Shown: positions 29,148 through 38,774, counted from the stretch's first letter. The stretch is 64,000 nucleotides of DNA from Halomonas sp. CUBES01 (GCF_020991005.1 NZ_JAJLLW010000010.1:1-64000); one strand, 5' to 3'. Numbers and translations are program-made. The notes: a model not told the origin generated them from the sequence alone.

Positions 29148-29519
29148 ATGAAACCTGGGCATACCGGCTTGGCGCACCTGGCGCATTCCACGCGCTATTC
29201 CATGAAGGGATTGAAAGCGGCGTTTCGTAACGAAGCCGCGTTTCGTCAAGAGGTCACCATTACCGCCATCCTGCTGCCGCTGGCGTGGTGGATAGGCGAT
29301 GGGCCGGTAAGCTGGCTGCTGTTGGTGGGCAGCTGTTTTTTCGTACTGATCGTCGAGCTCCTCAACAGTGCGATTGAAAACGTGGTGGATCGCATCGGCA
29401 CCGAGCACCACGAACTCTCCGGGCGTGCCAAGGACATTGGCTCGGCGGCGGTGATGCTGTCGCTGATACTCGCGGGGCTCACCTGGGGGCTGTTAGGCTG
29501 GCAAAAATTCATCGGCTAG
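29148..29519 (+). CDS. dgkA: Diacylglycerol kinase
   Basis: This encodes 123 residues with three membrane helices. The family motif ELLNSAIENVVDRIGTEHHELSGRAKDIGSAAV is present with the catalytic Glu and Asp. The enzyme recycles diacylglycerol to phosphatidic acid in the inner membrane. Length is standard. It follows dacB after 24 bases, and glnE starts 34 bases downstream. Confidence 0.94.
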   Translation: MKPGHTGLAHLAHSTRYSMKGLKAAFRNEAAFRQEVTITAILLPLAWWIGDGPVSWLLLVGSCFFVLIVELLNSAIENVVDRIGTEHHELSGRAKDIGSAAVMLSLILAGLTWGLLGWQKFIG

Positions 29520-29553
29520 CCGCCAAGGCTGGCTTCAGGGCAGCGAGGGCATT

Positions 29554-32508
29554 ATGCAACTCAATGAAGCGTTCCTACCGTTCGATACCTTATCCCAAGC
29601 GCTTCAGCCCGTGGCCGGGCAGGCATGGCAGCGCCTGTGCGAGGCCCTGAACCAGGCCGACGACATGGCCGACATGACCGGCCAGCCATCGCCCCTAGCC
29701 GACTGGTCAGGCCTTTCGACAGAGCGGCGTGCCGCCCTGTTACGCGTGCTGGCGATTTCTAGTTTTGCCGTTGATACGCTCATCCGCCATCCCGACTGGC
29801 TGGCGACGCTCGACAGTGGCGGCGAGCTGGATGCCACGCCGGGTCGAGACGACCAGACACAACTGCTGGCCGATGCGCTGGACAGTGCCGACGACGAAGA
29901 CGCCATGCACCGCGCCCTTCGCCGCTTTCGCCAGGCCCGCATGCTGGGCATCGTGTGGCGCGACCTCAATCGGCCGCCGGGCTACACCATGTGGGATACC
30001 GCCCGTGCGGTGTCGCAGCTGGCTGAAATCTGTCTTGAGGCGGCGCTTGGTTGGCTCGAGCAGTTTTATACGCCGCGCTGGGGGCTGCCGGCGCCAACGC
30101 GCGACGGCGACTCCCAGCGTCTGGTGGTGCTGGGCATGGGCAAGCTAGGGGCCGGCGAGCTCAATCTATCGTCGGATATTGACCTGATCTTTGCGTTTGC
30201 CGAGAAGGGGGAAACCCAAGGCGGCCGCAAGCCGCTGGAGCATCAGGAATATTTCACCAAGCTTGGCCAGAAATTGATCGCCGCGCTGGATGCCATGACC
30301 GCCGATGGGTTTGTTTTTCGTGTGGACATGCGCCTGCGTCCCTTGGGCGACGGCGGCCCCTTGGTAGGCAGCTTTGCCATGCTCTCCAGCTACTACCAGG
30401 ATCAGGGGCGCGAGTGGGAGCGCTATGCCATGCTCAAGGCGCGGCCCGTCGCCGGGGACGTGTCGGCGGGGGCGGAGTTGCTGGCCAGTCTGCGGCCCTT
30501 TGTCTACCGCCGTTATCTCGATTTCGGGGCGATCGAGTCGCTGCGCGAGCTCAAGGCGATGATCAACCGTGAGGTCAAGCGCAAGGGCATGCAGCACAAC
30601 ATCAAGCTGGGGCCCGGCGGGATCCGCGAGGTCGAGTTTGTGGTGCAGGCGTTTCAACTGATTCGCGGCGGGCGCGACACCGAACTGCAGGTGGCCTCGT
30701 TGCAGACGGCGCTGAACCGACTGCCGGCGCTGGGGCTATTGCCCCAGGAAGTGGTCGACGACCTGCTGCCCGACTATGCCTTTCTGCGCGATATCGAACA
30801 CGTGCTGCAGGCCCTGGAAGACCGCCAGACACAAACCTTGCCCAGCGACGACCCCGACCGCGAAAGGGTCGCGTTTGCCATGGGCCACGAGGACTGGCCG
30901 AGCCTCATGCATCAGCTGGACGAGGTGCGGGAGCGCGTGCGCCGGCATTTTGACGCGGTGATCGCCGAACCCGAAGACGAAGTGGAAAACACAAACGACG
31001 AGCAGACCCCGGGGCTCGAACAGTGGCGGCTGCTATGGCGCGGCGAGCTGGAGGAGGATGACGCCTTGGCCCGCCTTGAGCAGGCGGGCTTCGAGGCGCC
31101 GGACAAGACCCTCACCCGACTCTCTCGCCTTTACCATTCGCGTCAGGTACAGAGCATGCAGCGTATCGGCTTCGAGCGTCTCGATGCCTTGATGCCCATG
31201 CTGTTGGATGCCGTGGCCGACAACGACACGCCGGACACCGCGTTGGCTCGCGTTCAGCCGCTGATCGAGGCCGTGCTGCGGCGCACCGCGTATCTGGCCC
31301 TGCTGCGCGAAAATCCCCACGCCCTCGAGCACCTCATGCGGCTGTGCGCGTCCAGTCCCTGGATCGCCGAGCAGCTGGCTCGCTACCCGATCCTCCTGGA
31401 TGAGCTGCTGACCCCGGACACGCTCTATACGCCGGCCGACAAGGCGCGTCTGGCGGACGAGCTGCGCCAGACGTTGAATCGCCTGCCCGAAGACGACGAG
31501 GAAGCACAGCTGGAGGCGTTGCGGGTATTCAAGCACGCCCAGATGCTGCACGTGGCGGCCTCGGATATCGCCGGAACCCGGCATTTGATGAAAGTAAGCG
31601 ATTACTTAACCTATATCGCCGAAGTGATCCTGGATGCCGTACTGGCGATGGCGTGGAAGCATATTACCGCCAAGCATGGTGTGCCGAGTGGCTGTAACGC
31701 GCGGGAGCCGGCGTTCCTGATTGTCGGCTACGGCAAGCTGGGTGGCATCGAACTCGGTTACGGGTCCGACCTGGACCTGGTGTTTCTCCACGACAGCGAT
31801 GGGCAGGGGGCCACCGACGGGCCGCGACCCATCGATACGCCGGTATTTTTCACCCGTCTGGGCCAGCGCATTATTCATTTGCTGACGGCGGTCACTCCCA
31901 CAGGCAGCCTCTACGAAGTGGATATGCGGCTGCGGCCCTCGGGGAATTCGGGCCTTCTGGTCACTTCGCTGTCCGCCTTTGCCGACTATCAGCGTCAGCA
32001 TGCCTGGACCTGGGAGCATCAGGCGCTGGTTCGCGCGCGGGTGGTCGCGGGTAGCGAGACGCTGGCGGACAAGTTTGAGCAGCTGCGCGGCGAGATTCTC
32101 GGGGCTGAGCGGGACACCGCGGCGCTGCGCGATGACGTGGTCAAGATGCGCCACAAGATGCGCGACCACCTGGCTTCCAGGCAGGCGGGCGATCGCTTCA
32201 ATCTCAAGCACGATGCCGGCGGCATGGTGGATATCGAATTTCTCTGTCAGTACGCGGTGTTAGCCCTTGCTAACCAGACCCCGGCGCTGCTGACCTACCC
32301 TGACAATATCCGCATTCTAGAGACCTTGGCTGACAGTGGGCACTTACCCCAGGAGGAGGCGGAGCGCCTGCGCGAGGCGTATCTGGCGTATCGCAGCCGC
32401 ACGCACCGGGCGGCGCTGACCGGCGATAAGGCGGAGGGGCAGGCCGCAGACTATGAGGCCCATCGCAACGCCGTCATGGCGCTATGGCAGCGCTTTCTTG
32501 AGCCTTGA
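29554..32508 (+). CDS. glnE: Bifunctional glutamine synthetase adenylyltransferase/deadenylylase
   Basis: This encodes 984 residues, close to the usual 950-980. Two nucleotidyltransferase halves are seen: the N-terminal one with GMGKLGAGELNLSSDIDLIF (removal of AMP) and the C-terminal one with GYGKLGGIELGYGSDLDLVF (addition of AMP), each with the paired catalytic Asp, and DMRLRPLG/DMRLRPSG following. Through PII signals it adjusts glutamine synthetase activity to nitrogen supply. Intact and with no frameshift. Confidence 0.96.
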   Translation: MQLNEAFLPFDTLSQALQPVAGQAWQRLCEALNQADDMADMTGQPSPLADWSGLSTERRAALLRVLAISSFAVDTLIRHPDWLATLDSGGELDATPGRDDQTQLLADALDSADDEDAMHRALRRFRQARMLGIVWRDLNRPPGYTMWDTARAVSQLAEICLEAALGWLEQFYTPRWGLPAPTRDGDSQRLVVLGMGKLGAGELNLSSDIDLIFAFAEKGETQGGRKPLEHQEYFTKLGQKLIAALDAMTADGFVFRVDMRLRPLGDGGPLVGSFAMLSSYYQDQGREWERYAMLKARPVAGDVSAGAELLASLRPFVYRRYLDFGAIESLRELKAMINREVKRKGMQHNIKLGPGGIREVEFVVQAFQLIRGGRDTELQVASLQTALNRLPALGLLPQEVVDDLLPDYAFLRDIEHVLQALEDRQTQTLPSDDPDRERVAFAMGHEDWPSLMHQLDEVRERVRRHFDAVIAEPEDEVENTNDEQTPGLEQWRLLWRGELEEDDALARLEQAGFEAPDKTLTRLSRLYHSRQVQSMQRIGFERLDALMPMLLDAVADNDTPDTALARVQPLIEAVLRRTAYLALLRENPHALEHLMRLCASSPWIAEQLARYPILLDELLTPDTLYTPADKARLADELRQTLNRLPEDDEEAQLEALRVFKHAQMLHVAASDIAGTRHLMKVSDYLTYIAEVILDAVLAMAWKHITAKHGVPSGCNAREPAFLIVGYGKLGGIELGYGSDLDLVFLHDSDGQGATDGPRPIDTPVFFTRLGQRIIHLLTAVTPTGSLYEVDMRLRPSGNSGLLVTSLSAFADYQRQHAWTWEHQALVRARVVAGSETLADKFEQLRGEILGAERDTAALRDDVVKMRHKMRDHLASRQAGDRFNLKHDAGGMVDIEFLCQYAVLALANQTPALLTYPDNIRILETLADSGHLPQEEAERLREAYLAYRSRTHRAALTGDKAEGQAADYEAHRNAVMALWQRFLEP

Positions 32509-32559
32509 TGGCGCGCAGGGGCATCTAATGGACAATGATTGGCAGGGAAAGAGAACGCC

Positions 32560-33453
32560 ATGATCGGCAATATTATCGGCACGCTGCTGCCCGTTTTTCT
32601 GATCGCCGGGGCGGGGGCGGCGTACGGGCGGTTTCGCACGCCGGATATTCGCAGCCTGAACACCCTGAACATGGAGCTGTTCGTCCCGCTGCTGGTCTTT
32701 GCCGTGCTGGCCGACCGACAGGCGCCGCTGGCCGATTATGCCTGGCTGGCCGGCGCTGCCGTGGCGGTGGTGTTGGGGTCGGGCGTACTGTTATGGCCGG
32801 TCGCCCGCTGGCTGCGCCTGGACATCAAGACCTTTCTCCTCCCGATGATGTTCAACAACTCCGGCAACATGGGGGTTCCCCTGCTGGTGCTGGCATTTGG
32901 CGAGGCAGCGCTGCCGGCGGCGGTGGTGGTATTTATCGTCGAAATGCTGCTGCATTTTTCGGTGGGTCTCTACATGCTCGACCCGCGCACGTCGCTGTGG
33001 CGTTTGCTGCGCATGCCCATTGTCGCCGCGAGCCTGGCGGGCCTGGCCATCAACGTCAGCGGGCTGCCGCTGCCGGTGTGGCTGCTCGAGGCCATGAACA
33101 TGCTGGGTGGCGTATGTATTCCGCTAATGCTGTTTGCACTCGGGGTGCGGCTGCTCGATATCGATTTCAGCGACTGGCGCACCGGCCTGCTCGGCGCCGT
33201 ACTGTGCCCGCTGTCGGGGCTGCTGATTGCCTTGCCGCTGATCGTGCTGCTGCCGCTGAATAGCCTGCAGGCAGCCGTGTTACTGGTATTCGGCGCGCTG
33301 CCGCCTGCGGTACTCAATTACCTGGTCGCCGAGCAGTATCGGCTGGCGCCACAGAAGGTGGCGTCCATCGTACTGATCGGCAACCTGGGCAGCCTGGTGG
33401 TGATGCCGTTGACGCTGGCGGCCGCCTTTATCTGGCTTCACGCGCCGCTGTGA
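32560..33453 (+). CDS. AEC family permease
   Basis: This encodes 297 residues with about ten membrane segments. The start IGTLLPVFLIAGAGAAYGRF, LNTLNMELFVPLLVFAVLA and the MFNNSGNMGVPL motif are typical of auxin-efflux-carrier-like permeases, which move malate, malonate or other small acids. The substrate is not evident. The ATG at 32560 is chosen by the onset of family-like sequence; the open frame begins at 32539. It lies 51 bases after glnE on the same strand and may share its transcript. Confidence 0.88.
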   Translation: MIGNIIGTLLPVFLIAGAGAAYGRFRTPDIRSLNTLNMELFVPLLVFAVLADRQAPLADYAWLAGAAVAVVLGSGVLLWPVARWLRLDIKTFLLPMMFNNSGNMGVPLLVLAFGEAALPAAVVVFIVEMLLHFSVGLYMLDPRTSLWRLLRMPIVAASLAGLAINVSGLPLPVWLLEAMNMLGGVCIPLMLFALGVRLLDIDFSDWRTGLLGAVLCPLSGLLIALPLIVLLPLNSLQAAVLLVFGALPPAVLNYLVAEQYRLAPQKVASIVLIGNLGSLVVMPLTLAAAFIWLHAPL

Positions 33454-33486
33454 TGGACGCGGCGGGGTCATTGGCTGACTCAGGCA

Positions 33487-33861
33487 TCACGACCTGTCGT
33501 TGGGCGTTCTGTCGGCTGCTTCGTTCTTGATTTCGTACTGGCCCTCGAGGACATCGTGACGACCGCGCTCCGCCGATGACGCCGACCGGCTGCCGCCAAT
33601 GTCCTGCGCCTGTTGCGCGCGCATTTGCTCCATGCGTTTTTTCATCTTGTGGCGGACGAACGGCATCATGGCCCAGCCGACCAGCAGGAAAAACAGGCCA
33701 AGCACCACGCCGACGATCATCAGCAGGCCAAACGCCAGCCAGGTAAACAGCAGTTTCAGGCTGCCCATGACGCCATTGGGCTGGGTTCGGGTCGCGCGGG
33801 CACGAAACTGATGGGCGGCCTGCCAGGCGGCGTTACGTTGATCTCGATTCATCTGTGGCAT
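33487..33861 (-). CDS. Small membrane protein of unknown function
   Basis: This encodes 124 residues. A hydrophobic stretch in the middle (about 35-65) likely spans the membrane, followed by a basic helix KKRMEQMRAQQAQ and a charged, low-complexity tail. The N-terminal part is polar. I do not recognise a family. It is on the - strand, convergent with the AEC permease, and has GGAGG upstream of the ATG. Confidence 0.6.
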   Translation of the reverse strand: MPQMNRDQRNAAWQAAHQFRARATRTQPNGVMGSLKLLFTWLAFGLLMIVGVVLGLFFLLVGWAMMPFVRHKMKKRMEQMRAQQAQDIGGSRSASSAERGRHDVLEGQYEIKNEAADRTPNDRS

Positions 33862-34019
33862 TGATGCCTCCTCAATCGGTATGCCCCTTTGAACGCGTCG
33901 GCTTGGGAGAGTTCAGGAGGGCGATAAATCAGCGTTGCATGCAGTGCGGCCAGGCAGGTGTTAGGCTTTTCATCCGGCGCAAGTGACTTGCGGACCATGC
34001 ATATCTGACAGGGTGTCTT

Positions 34020-35645
34020 ATGGCGAATCATGGAGGAAAGTCGGTATTCATCGCCTCGACGGTGATTATCTTTGGCCTGGTGGTTATCGGTGCGTCCTTT
34101 CCCGAAAGCTTTGGCAGCGCTGCCGAAGCCGCGCTAGCTACCATTACCGAGCTGTTTGGCTGGTTCTATCTGTTTTCCGTGTCTGGCTTTGTGGTGTTCT
34201 TGTTCGGCCTGGCGCTCAGCAAGTACGGCAAGGTGCGCCTGGGGCCCCAAGACAGTCGCCCCAACTACAGCTTTTTCTCCTGGATCAGCATGCTGCTGGC
34301 CGCCGGTTTCGGCGTGGGGCTGGTGTTCTATGGCATGGCCGAGCCGATGCTGCACTATATCGACCCGCCCTACGGTGATCGAGAGGCCGAGACCGCAGCG
34401 TCCGCACGCTATGCCATTCAGTACAGCTATTTTAACTGGGGTATCCATCAGTGGGCGGCGTTTTCGGTGGTCGGGCTAATCATTGCCTACTTCCAGTTTC
34501 GTAAAGGCCAGGCGGGGCTGGTCTCGTCGGTGCTCTCATCGGTCACCGCGAAGTACCCCAAGGTTCGCCCTTATGCCTCATGGCTCGACGTGTTTGCCGT
34601 CGTGGCCACGGTGATGGGGGTGGCGACCTCGCTCGGCCTTGGCGTACTGCAGATGAACGGCGGTTTGAACGCCGTCTTCGGCCTGCCGGAAAACGGGTTG
34701 TGGCAGTTCGTCATCCTGTTCGTGATGTTTTGCGCTTACATGCTCTCGACCTGGTCGGGGCTGGATAAAGGCATCAAACGCCTGTCGAACCTGAACATGA
34801 TCCTGTGTATCGGCCTGATGCTCTACGTGCTGATTACCGGCCCCACCGTCGCCATCCTTGAAACCATCACGGTCGGCATTGGCGACTATCTGCAGAACTT
34901 TATCGGCATGAGCTTGCGTACCGCACCGTACAGCGATGAAAACTGGGCCAGTAGCTGGACCATTTTCTACTGGGCCTGGGTGATCGCCTGGTCGCCGTTC
35001 GTCGGCACCTTTGTGGCGCGGGTTTCCCGTGGACGCACCATCAAGGAGTATGTGTTTGGCGTGCTGCTGGTACCACCGCTGCTCGCCTGCCTGTGGATCG
35101 GGGTATTTGGCGGTGCCGCGCTCAACATGGAAATCGTCGGCAATGACATCGGCCTGGCTGCGGCGACCCAGGACAACATCACCGTGGCGCTGTTTGAAAT
35201 GTTCGACCTGATGCCCTTTTCCGGCGTGCTGTCGCTGATTGCCATCCTGCTGATTTTTATATTTCTGGTCACCTCCGCCGACTCGGCGTCTTACATCGTG
35301 GCGCAAATGACGGATAATGGCTCCATCAACCCACCGCTCTACAAGCGTGTGATATGGGGTGTCCTGATCGCGGCGATCTGCTTTACGCTGATTGTGGCGG
35401 GCGGGCTGACCGGGCTGCAGTCAGCAGCGGTGCTGTCGGCGCTGCCGTTCACCTTTATTCTCTACATCATGGTGATCGTGCTGGTGCGCGAGCTACGCGC
35501 CGACCGCAAGGCAATGCTGACCCAGCTCTACCGTCGCTACGGCGAGACGCCGGTAGGCGCCGACGCCTTTGAAGCCGAAGAACTCGGGGAAGAAGAGCGC
35601 TTACGTCGGGCGCCCAACGTTGTGAATCGGCGCATCAATCACTGA
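34020..35645 (+). CDS. BCCT family betaine/choline/carnitine transporter
   Basis: This encodes 541 residues with twelve membrane segments. It shows GFGVGLVFYGMAEPMLHY, NWGIHQWAAF and the substrate box WTIFYWAWVIAWSPFVGTF. In the best-known betaine carriers this box reads FYWAWWISW; here the second Trp of the WW pair is Val, so one wall of the quaternary-ammonium cage is changed. It imports an osmolyte or related compound with sodium or protons. The substrate is therefore uncertain. No long C-terminal osmosensing domain. Length typical. Confidence 0.9.
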   Translation: MANHGGKSVFIASTVIIFGLVVIGASFPESFGSAAEAALATITELFGWFYLFSVSGFVVFLFGLALSKYGKVRLGPQDSRPNYSFFSWISMLLAAGFGVGLVFYGMAEPMLHYIDPPYGDREAETAASARYAIQYSYFNWGIHQWAAFSVVGLIIAYFQFRKGQAGLVSSVLSSVTAKYPKVRPYASWLDVFAVVATVMGVATSLGLGVLQMNGGLNAVFGLPENGLWQFVILFVMFCAYMLSTWSGLDKGIKRLSNLNMILCIGLMLYVLITGPTVAILETITVGIGDYLQNFIGMSLRTAPYSDENWASSWTIFYWAWVIAWSPFVGTFVARVSRGRTIKEYVFGVLLVPPLLACLWIGVFGGAALNMEIVGNDIGLAAATQDNITVALFEMFDLMPFSGVLSLIAILLIFIFLVTSADSASYIVAQMTDNGSINPPLYKRVIWGVLIAAICFTLIVAGGLTGLQSAAVLSALPFTFILYIMVIVLVRELRADRKAMLTQLYRRYGETPVGADAFEAEELGEEERLRRAPNVVNRRINH

Positions 35646-35673
35646 GGGGGTTTCCCATGCAGGGTAACGACTG

Positions 35674-35820
35674 ATGGCGAGGCAAGCACGGCAAGGTGCC
35701 ACGCGGCGGCAGTCCAGAAAGGCCGTCTTCGACCGCTGGCTGGACCGTGCCGTATGCATGGCGGTGATCACGGCGTTGGTGGTCGGGCTGGCCGCGGTCA
35801 TCGCCCACTGGTGGCTGTAA
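35674..35820 (+). CDS. Small single-span membrane protein
   Basis: This encodes 48 residues: a basic first half (many Arg and Gln), then VCMAVITALVVGLAAVIAHW as a membrane segment near the C terminus. It starts 28 bases after the BCCT stop with AGGG upstream, so it may be a co-transcribed partner. No known family. Coding status rests on the strong Arg-then-hydrophobic pattern and position. Confidence 0.5.
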   Translation: MARQARQGATRRQSRKAVFDRWLDRAVCMAVITALVVGLAAVIAHWWL

Positions 35821-35844
35821 GCTGCTCGCCGGCGGTCGCTGCCG

Positions 35845-37110
35845 TCAAACGGTGCTGGGGCGGGCTTCGATACGGTTCCGGCCGCGCTGCTTGGCGTGGT
35901 AGAGGTGCTGGTCAGCGAGAGCCAGCAGGGCCGTTGCGCTGAGGGCAGTATGCCTCGACGTGCTGGCGACGCCCATGCTGGCCGTCAGGTGGGTATGGGT
36001 GCTCGAGTAGGCGTGCGGGATCGCCAGCGAGAGCACTGCCCTGCGCAGGCACTGGGCAACGTCCAGGGCGGCGGCTTCATCCTTGCCCGGCAAGATGCAG
36101 ACAAACTCCTCCCCTCCGTAGCGTGCCAGCAGCTCCTGATCGGGGTCGATACACTGATTCAATACCTGGGCCACCGCGCGCAGGGTGTCATCTCCCATGG
36201 CGTGGCCGTAATGGTCATTGAATTCCTTGAAGTTATCGATATCGATAAAGATTACCGAGAGCGGCTGGGCGTGGTGCTGGGTACGTTGCCATTGCTGCTT
36301 GTAGAACAGGTCGAAATGACGGCGGTTGGCCACGCCGGTCAGCCCGTCATTGTGCGATAGGTGATGTAGCTGATCCCGCTGATCCAGGCCCTTTTGGAAG
36401 GCCTGCAGCAGGTGGTCGAGGCTATCGACCAGATGGCCCAGCTCATCCTGGCGGTGACCGTGCAGCTGCGGTTTCGCCCATTGGCCGGGGCGTTCGGGGT
36501 CGGTATGCACGATGGCGTCATGCACCTTGAGCAGCGGTCGGGTAATGAAATAATGAAAAAAGGCAATGATCAGCAGGCTGAGGATAAAAGCTTCCACCAC
36601 GCTTGAACCTACCACCGATACGCTGCGCGCCAGAAACTGCTGGGTCAGGCTGTGCTCATCAAGCCGGAGCTCCACTTCGCCCACCTCGGCCTCGGGCAGG
36701 TCGGCGGCCACGAAATAGTTCAGCGGTTCCCGGTAGCGCAGCATGTCACCAAACAGCCGCTGGCTTAGCCAGCTCGTCTCGGTCGCGCTGTCGGGAACAA
36801 ACTCGGCAAGTGCGGCGCCGAAATCGTCGCGGATGGTGACCTGGGCAATTTCGTCATCGCTGAACAGCCCGTAGGCGATCTGGTTTGCCAGGTCAGGGTT
36901 GAGTTGAAAAGCGGCTTCGGCGGCGGCGCCATTGACGATCGCCAGCTGTTGCTCGACGCGTTGGGCCACGTCCTCACGCATCGAGGCGGCGTGATTGAAC
37001 AGTTCCAGGCATCCGGCGATCACGCTGATCAACACGGCCAGCAGCAGGGTGAGCAGCGCTTGCTTGGAGGTCAGGCTGCCGGTGCGCAAGGGAAGCGGTC
37101 GCTTGGTCAT
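35845..37110 (-). CDS. Membrane diguanylate cyclase with periplasmic sensor region
   Basis: This encodes 421 residues. A first membrane helix (about 17-37), a periplasmic region of about 120 residues, a second helix near 170-190, a linker like HAMP, then a GGDEF domain with active-site GGEEF. The product cyclic-di-GMP signal would favour biofilm. The allosteric I-site, expected as RxxD just before the catalytic loop, reads DQEL, so product inhibition is likely absent. The gene overlaps the upstream binding-protein gene by ATGA and belongs to a three-gene operon with two periplasmic binding proteins, a likely sensory set. Confidence 0.9.
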   Translation of the reverse strand: MTKRPLPLRTGSLTSKQALLTLLLAVLISVIAGCLELFNHAASMREDVAQRVEQQLAIVNGAAAEAAFQLNPDLANQIAYGLFSDDEIAQVTIRDDFGAALAEFVPDSATETSWLSQRLFGDMLRYREPLNYFVAADLPEAEVGEVELRLDEHSLTQQFLARSVSVVGSSVVEAFILSLLIIAFFHYFITRPLLKVHDAIVHTDPERPGQWAKPQLHGHRQDELGHLVDSLDHLLQAFQKGLDQRDQLHHLSHNDGLTGVANRRHFDLFYKQQWQRTQHHAQPLSVIFIDIDNFKEFNDHYGHAMGDDTLRAVAQVLNQCIDPDQELLARYGGEEFVCILPGKDEAAALDVAQCLRRAVLSLAIPHAYSSTHTHLTASMGVASTSRHTALSATALLALADQHLYHAKQRGRNRIEARPSTV

Positions 37111-37838
37111 GGCGAAGTCCCCTTGTATGACGCGCCAACGGGTGGAAGGTGGTTCTGCAGCCGCGCGACACGCTGCTTGGCAACGCTCGGGTGGCAGGCC
37201 AGGTAGAGCGGTGCGCGATAGAACGTGAACAGATGATGCAGCGCCACGTTTTGTGCATCGGCCAGAAACTCGCCGGTGGCTTTGCCGGTGACGATGACAT
37301 CGACCAGGCCGGCCTCGAGGCGTGCCAGGTTTTCGCGCTCGTTGCGAGCGCGAAGCACCTCGACACCCCGGGCTTCAACATAGTGACCGACGGCGTCTTC
37401 ACGGAAACTGCCGACGCGCAGGCGGGCCAGCTGATCCATCGAATCTGCCTGGATGTTGCTCCCGGCAAGGCTGAACGCGGCCCACTCGTTGATGGCCAGA
37501 GGGCCCGCCCAGCGGAAGAGCGCCTCGCGCTCGGCCGTGCGGGTGGTCGAATAGACGCAGTGCTGCTCACGCAGGCGTGCGGCGGTGTAGGCCCGTGCCC
37601 AGGGCAGCAGGCGAAATTCCGCGTCGATGTCCGCCCCGCGCAGCGCCTTACGCAAGACCTGGGTGGCGCTGCCCTTGATCTCCCCTTGGCTACCGGCATA
37701 GTTGAAGGGTGGGTAGTCTTCGGTGTTGATTACCAGCGTATCCGCGCCGACCGGCAGGCTCATCGCCAGCCACAATGCCCCCAGGCAAGCTAGTCGCCGG
37801 GCCGCGATACCCCGTGGGGGGCACTGGCTAGTCGTCAT
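37107..37838 (-). CDS. Periplasmic amino-acid-type binding protein
   Basis: This encodes 243 residues with a signal peptide (about 1-32) and a bacterial extracellular solute-binding family 3 fold: LVINTEDYPPFNY near the start, LLPWARAYTAARL and FRWAGPLAINEW in the middle. No ABC permease gene accompanies it; instead the next gene is a membrane diguanylate cyclase, so it may bind a ligand and act on that sensor. The ATG at 37838 is chosen over a frame to 37880 because AGAGG lies upstream. Its start overlaps the preceding gene by 11 bases. Confidence 0.82.
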   Translation of the reverse strand: MTTSQCPPRGIAARRLACLGALWLAMSLPVGADTLVINTEDYPPFNYAGSQGEIKGSATQVLRKALRGADIDAEFRLLPWARAYTAARLREQHCVYSTTRTAEREALFRWAGPLAINEWAAFSLAGSNIQADSMDQLARLRVGSFREDAVGHYVEARGVEVLRARNERENLARLEAGLVDVIVTGKATGEFLADAQNVALHHLFTFYRAPLYLACHPSVAKQRVARLQNHLPPVGASYKGTSP

Positions 37839-38631
37839 GATGGGTAGCCTCTGGTGCGGTCTGCTGGGCACGCACATCATCCAGTGCCTGCTGCAGTCGT
37901 TCTACCAACCTGGGATCCGTGGCCGGGTTTACGGCAAAGTATAGGCGAGACTGGCTTAATGTATGCACCGCCTTTAGTCGCTCGTGGTCAACGGCTTCCT
38001 GGGTAGCGATCCAGCGCGCCACGTCATCGCTGTAGGCCCATAAATCGACCCGCCCGCGGCGCAGCATGTGCAAGGCGCTGTGATTGTCGATGGCCGGGCG
38101 CAGCAGTTCGGCCGGATAGCCGGCCTCCTGCAGGGCGTGCGCCCCGATGTCTTCGCGGATGACGGCGACGCGCAGCCGCTGACGAATCGCGGCATCCAGC
38201 GACAGGGGAGTGGCGGTCTCGTCTTGCCATGCCAGCAATACCACCCGGTCACGGGCAATTGGCCCGACCCATTTGAAGTGCGCCTCGCGGGCGGGCGTCC
38301 GGGTGGTTGAAAACAGCACCGTGTTGGGGGCGCCCTGGGCCAGTTCGTAGCCGCGTACCCAGGGATAATAGAGGATAGCCTCTTGGTTGAACGGGGTATC
38401 GGTCTGTTCGAACATGGCTTCAAGCAGTGCCACCGAGGTGCCTTTCAGCTGTCCCGTTCGCGGATCCTGATAGTTGTAGGGCGGGTATTCTTCGGTGACG
38501 AACGATAACGGCGACAGTGGCCCCGAAGCGCCCTGCGCCACCCCCAGCGGCACCAGTAGCAGCCATAATAGTATCGCTCGTCGTCGCCCGATCGGCTTGT
38601 GCCGGCCGTCGAGCCCGCTGCTTCCCTTCAT
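37828..38631 (-). CDS. Periplasmic amino-acid-type binding protein, second copy
   Basis: This encodes 267 residues with a signal peptide and a family 3 solute-binding fold resembling the neighbour: SFVTEEYPPYNYQDPRTGQL, YPWVRGYELAQG and FKWVGPIARDR parallel the equivalent segments there (EDYPPFNY, LPWARAY, FRWAGPLA). The two are probably tandem paralogs. Operon order is this gene, the second binding protein, then the diguanylate cyclase. It is the first gene, with the promoter in the 143-base gap before the divergent UMF1 gene. Confidence 0.82.
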   Translation of the reverse strand: MKGSSGLDGRHKPIGRRRAILLWLLLVPLGVAQGASGPLSPLSFVTEEYPPYNYQDPRTGQLKGTSVALLEAMFEQTDTPFNQEAILYYPWVRGYELAQGAPNTVLFSTTRTPAREAHFKWVGPIARDRVVLLAWQDETATPLSLDAAIRQRLRVAVIREDIGAHALQEAGYPAELLRPAIDNHSALHMLRRGRVDLWAYSDDVARWIATQEAVDHERLKAVHTLSQSRLYFAVNPATDPRLVERLQQALDDVRAQQTAPEATHHDD

Positions 38632-38774
38632 CGGTGAACGTCCCTGTTATGTTCTGATCAATCAAACTTAGATCAAGCGGCGGCCACTGTCATCCCCTTC
38701 TTCCAACGGTGATGTGTCGCTTTTACCCGCCAACCTGCTAGGCTTGTGTCCTTGCTGACTGGTGAGAGACCCCC

